From Chitinophagaceae bacterium (GTDB lineage: Bacteria; Bacteroidota; Bacteroidia; Chitinophagales; Chitinophagaceae): a stretch of 6,812 nt of DNA. The stretch is from contig JADGPY010000084.1 in assembly GCA_017882205.1 (NCBI GenBank), forward strand, positions 1-6,812, written 5' to 3'. Every line of letters starts with the position of its first letter. The stretch's first letter is position 1. Both the position numbers and the translations under genes were made by a program. The notes under the pieces were generated by a model. The model saw only the letters and a list, made by a program, of their open reading frames with translations. It did not search any database and was not told where the DNA came from. Shown here piece after piece: positions 5,392 to 6,812 of the stretch.

Positions 5392-6812
5392 ATGAAACGA
5401 TTGCTACTCCTGTTCCTGATTATATTACCATTCCAACATTCATTTTCTCAACTGTTATCATGGACTCCGGCGTTTCCTTTAGAAACGAGTGACCCTGTTG
5501 TGATAACCATGGATGCAACCAAAGGAAACATGGGATTGCTTAATTATACTCCCACTACGGATGTATATGTTCATACCGGTGTTATTACCAATCTTAGTAC
5601 AGGCCCTTCTGATTGGAAATATGTAAAATTCAACCAAAACTTCAATGTTCCAAACCCGGCATTGCAGGCTACATCGGTTGGCACAAATAAATGGCAATTT
5701 TCGATCCCAGGCGGCCTCAGAGCATATTATGGTCTTACCAATCCGGCTGAAATAATCTTAAAAATTGCCATCCTCTTTCGCAATGGGAACGGCACTACGG
5801 TTCAAAGAAATAGTGATGGAAGTGATATGTATGTGCCTGTGTATACCGCTGCATTGGCTGTTCAGTTTACACAACCTTTGATGCAGCCTTTCTATACGAG
5901 GATCCCTGAACCTATCAATAAAGTAGTAGGCGATAATTTATTAATAACCGGGTTGGCCAATAATTCTTCTACCTTGAAGATATACCTGAATGGAACGGTT
6001 ATACAATCGGCCACTGCAGCAACAACGATCAGTGCTACTCCAACTTTAACTACTGCCGGAAATCAAAGTGTGGTATTGGAAGCAAATGATGGAACTACCA
6101 TCAAGTCTGATTCTTTCCACTTCTTTGTTGCACCCGCAGTATCTATACTTCCGCTTCCTTCAGGGCTTCGGCAGGGAATAAATTATAATACGAATAATAC
6201 TTCACTTACGCTTGTTCTTTATGCTCCTTCAAAAACGCGTGTATCCGTTATCGGCGACCTTCCATCAAGTAATTGGACAGAACAATCATTATACCTGATG
6301 AATAAAACGCCTGATGGCAATTATTGGTGGATTACAATCAATGGCCTCACCCCGGGAACTGAATATTCATATCAATACCTCGTTGATGGTGCATTAAAGA
6401 TTGCAGACCCATATACAGAAAAAGTACTCGATCCGGGAAATGATGGAACGATCCCTAATTCTACCTATCCTGGCTTAAAGCCATACCCAACAGGCCAGAC
6501 CTCGGGGATTGTGAGCGAATTGCAAACAGCAGAGCCAGCCTATGTTTGGGCGGTAAATAATTTTAACCGGCCGGATAAAAGAAACCTGATGGTGTATGAA
6601 TTATTGGTGCGGGATTATGTAGCCAAACACGATTGGAATACCTTGAGAGACACGCTGAATTATCTTAAGAACCTTGGCATAAACGCTATTGAGATAATGC
6701 CGTTCAATGAGTTTGAAGGTAATCTTAGCTGGGGGTACAATCCTAATTTTTATTTTGCTCCTGATAAATATTATGGCCCTAAAAATTCATTAAAAGAATT
6801 CATTGATTCATG
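5392..6812 (+). CDS. Secreted GH13 alpha-amylase-family glycoside hydrolase, N-terminal part
   Basis: An open frame of 473 codons that continues past the right edge. Residues 1-20 (MKRLLLLFLIILPFQHSFSQ) are a signal peptide, probably cut near S19/Q20, so the enzyme is exported. Residues about 22-150 form a beta-rich module that I do not recognise, with a WKYVKF strand and a WQFSIPGGL strand, perhaps starch-binding. About 155-247 is an Ig-like module. About 255-345 is an E-set/CBM48-like domain (TLVLYAPSKTRVSVIGDL, then TEYSYQYLVDG and IADPYTEKV). The GH13 barrel begins near 398 with MVYELLVRDY, LNYLKNLGINAIEIMPFNEF and SWGYNPNFYFAPDKYYGPK, typical of the first strands. The catalytic Asp and Glu motifs lie beyond the window. 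The family hydrolyses or transfers alpha-1,4 glucans such as starch and glycogen. A type IX secretion tail at the C-terminus is possible but cannot be seen. A weak site, AGGA at 5384-5387, precedes the ATG. It diverges from ligA. Confidence 0.92.
   Translation, partial: MKRLLLLFLIILPFQHSFSQLLSWTPAFPLETSDPVVITMDATKGNMGLLNYTPTTDVYVHTGVITNLSTGPSDWKYVKFNQNFNVPNPALQATSVGTNKWQFSIPGGLRAYYGLTNPAEIILKIAILFRNGNGTTVQRNSDGSDMYVPVYTAALAVQFTQPLMQPFYTRIPEPINKVVGDNLLITGLANNSSTLKIYLNGTVIQSATAATTISATPTLTTAGNQSVVLEANDGTTIKSDSFHFFVAPAVSILPLPSGLRQGINYNTNNTSLTLVLYAPSKTRVSVIGDLPSSNWTEQSLYLMNKTPDGNYWWITINGLTPGTEYSYQYLVDGALKIADPYTEKVLDPGNDGTIPNSTYPGLKPYPTGQTSGIVSELQTAEPAYVWAVNNFNRPDKRNLMVYELLVRDYVAKHDWNTLRDTLNYLKNLGINAIEIMPFNEFEGNLSWGYNPNFYFAPDKYYGPKNSLKEFIDS

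Noticed and set aside
5479..5697. Leftward 72-codon frame over the amylase gene
   Set aside because: It is antisense to the secreted enzyme, which has a signal peptide and continuous domain content in the plus frame.
1..6812. CRISPR array, tRNA, rRNA, insertion sequence or prophage
   Set aside because: I found no spaced direct repeats, cloverleaf-like stretch, transposase or phage gene on either strand.

Overview
The window looks like chromosomal DNA of a Bacteroidota bacterium, most likely a Chitinophagaceae-type member. The reasons are an AT-rich base composition with no strong Shine-Dalgarno before most starts, Bacteroidota-style TAnnTTTG promoter elements, a secreted multi-domain GH13 amylase, and a TetR gene leading into a phenylacetate gene, an arrangement I associate with this phylum. 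The assignment comes from sequence character and recall, not from a database search.

Left part (1-1713): a divergent pair around a 52-bp spacer. Leftward runs a TetR-family regulator and, 26 bp further, the first 35 codons of a gene cut by the window edge. Its N-terminus matches PaaE, the reductase subunit of phenylacetyl-CoA epoxidase. The regulator is therefore probably a PaaR-like sensor of aromatic acyl-CoA. Rightward runs a JmjC/cupin_8-type Fe(II)/2-oxoglutarate oxygenase with an intact HxD...H triad. The spacer holds two outward-facing TAnnTTTG elements, and a perfect 12-bp palindrome overlaps the leftward one, which makes it a good operator candidate.

Middle (1714-5294): a 248-bp non-coding stretch ends in a clear hairpin terminator that fits rightward transcription better. 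Then come three leftward genes in tight order: ligA (complete NAD+-dependent DNA ligase), a small NUMOD4/HNH-type nuclease with a C-terminal helix-turn-helix (28 bp after ligA), and a DUF2461 protein that overlaps the nuclease by 4 bp (ATGA). They probably form one transcript starting upstream of ligA.

Right part (5295-6812): a 97-bp divergent spacer with two dyads, then a rightward secreted GH13 alpha-amylase-family enzyme that runs off the right edge before most of its catalytic motifs.

I see no tRNA, rRNA, CRISPR array, insertion sequence or prophage. Most of the window is ordinary chromosomal content. The points most worth following are the regulatory palindrome between the TetR and oxygenase genes, the HNH gene set between ligA and the DUF2461 gene, and the non-coding stretch after the oxygenase.
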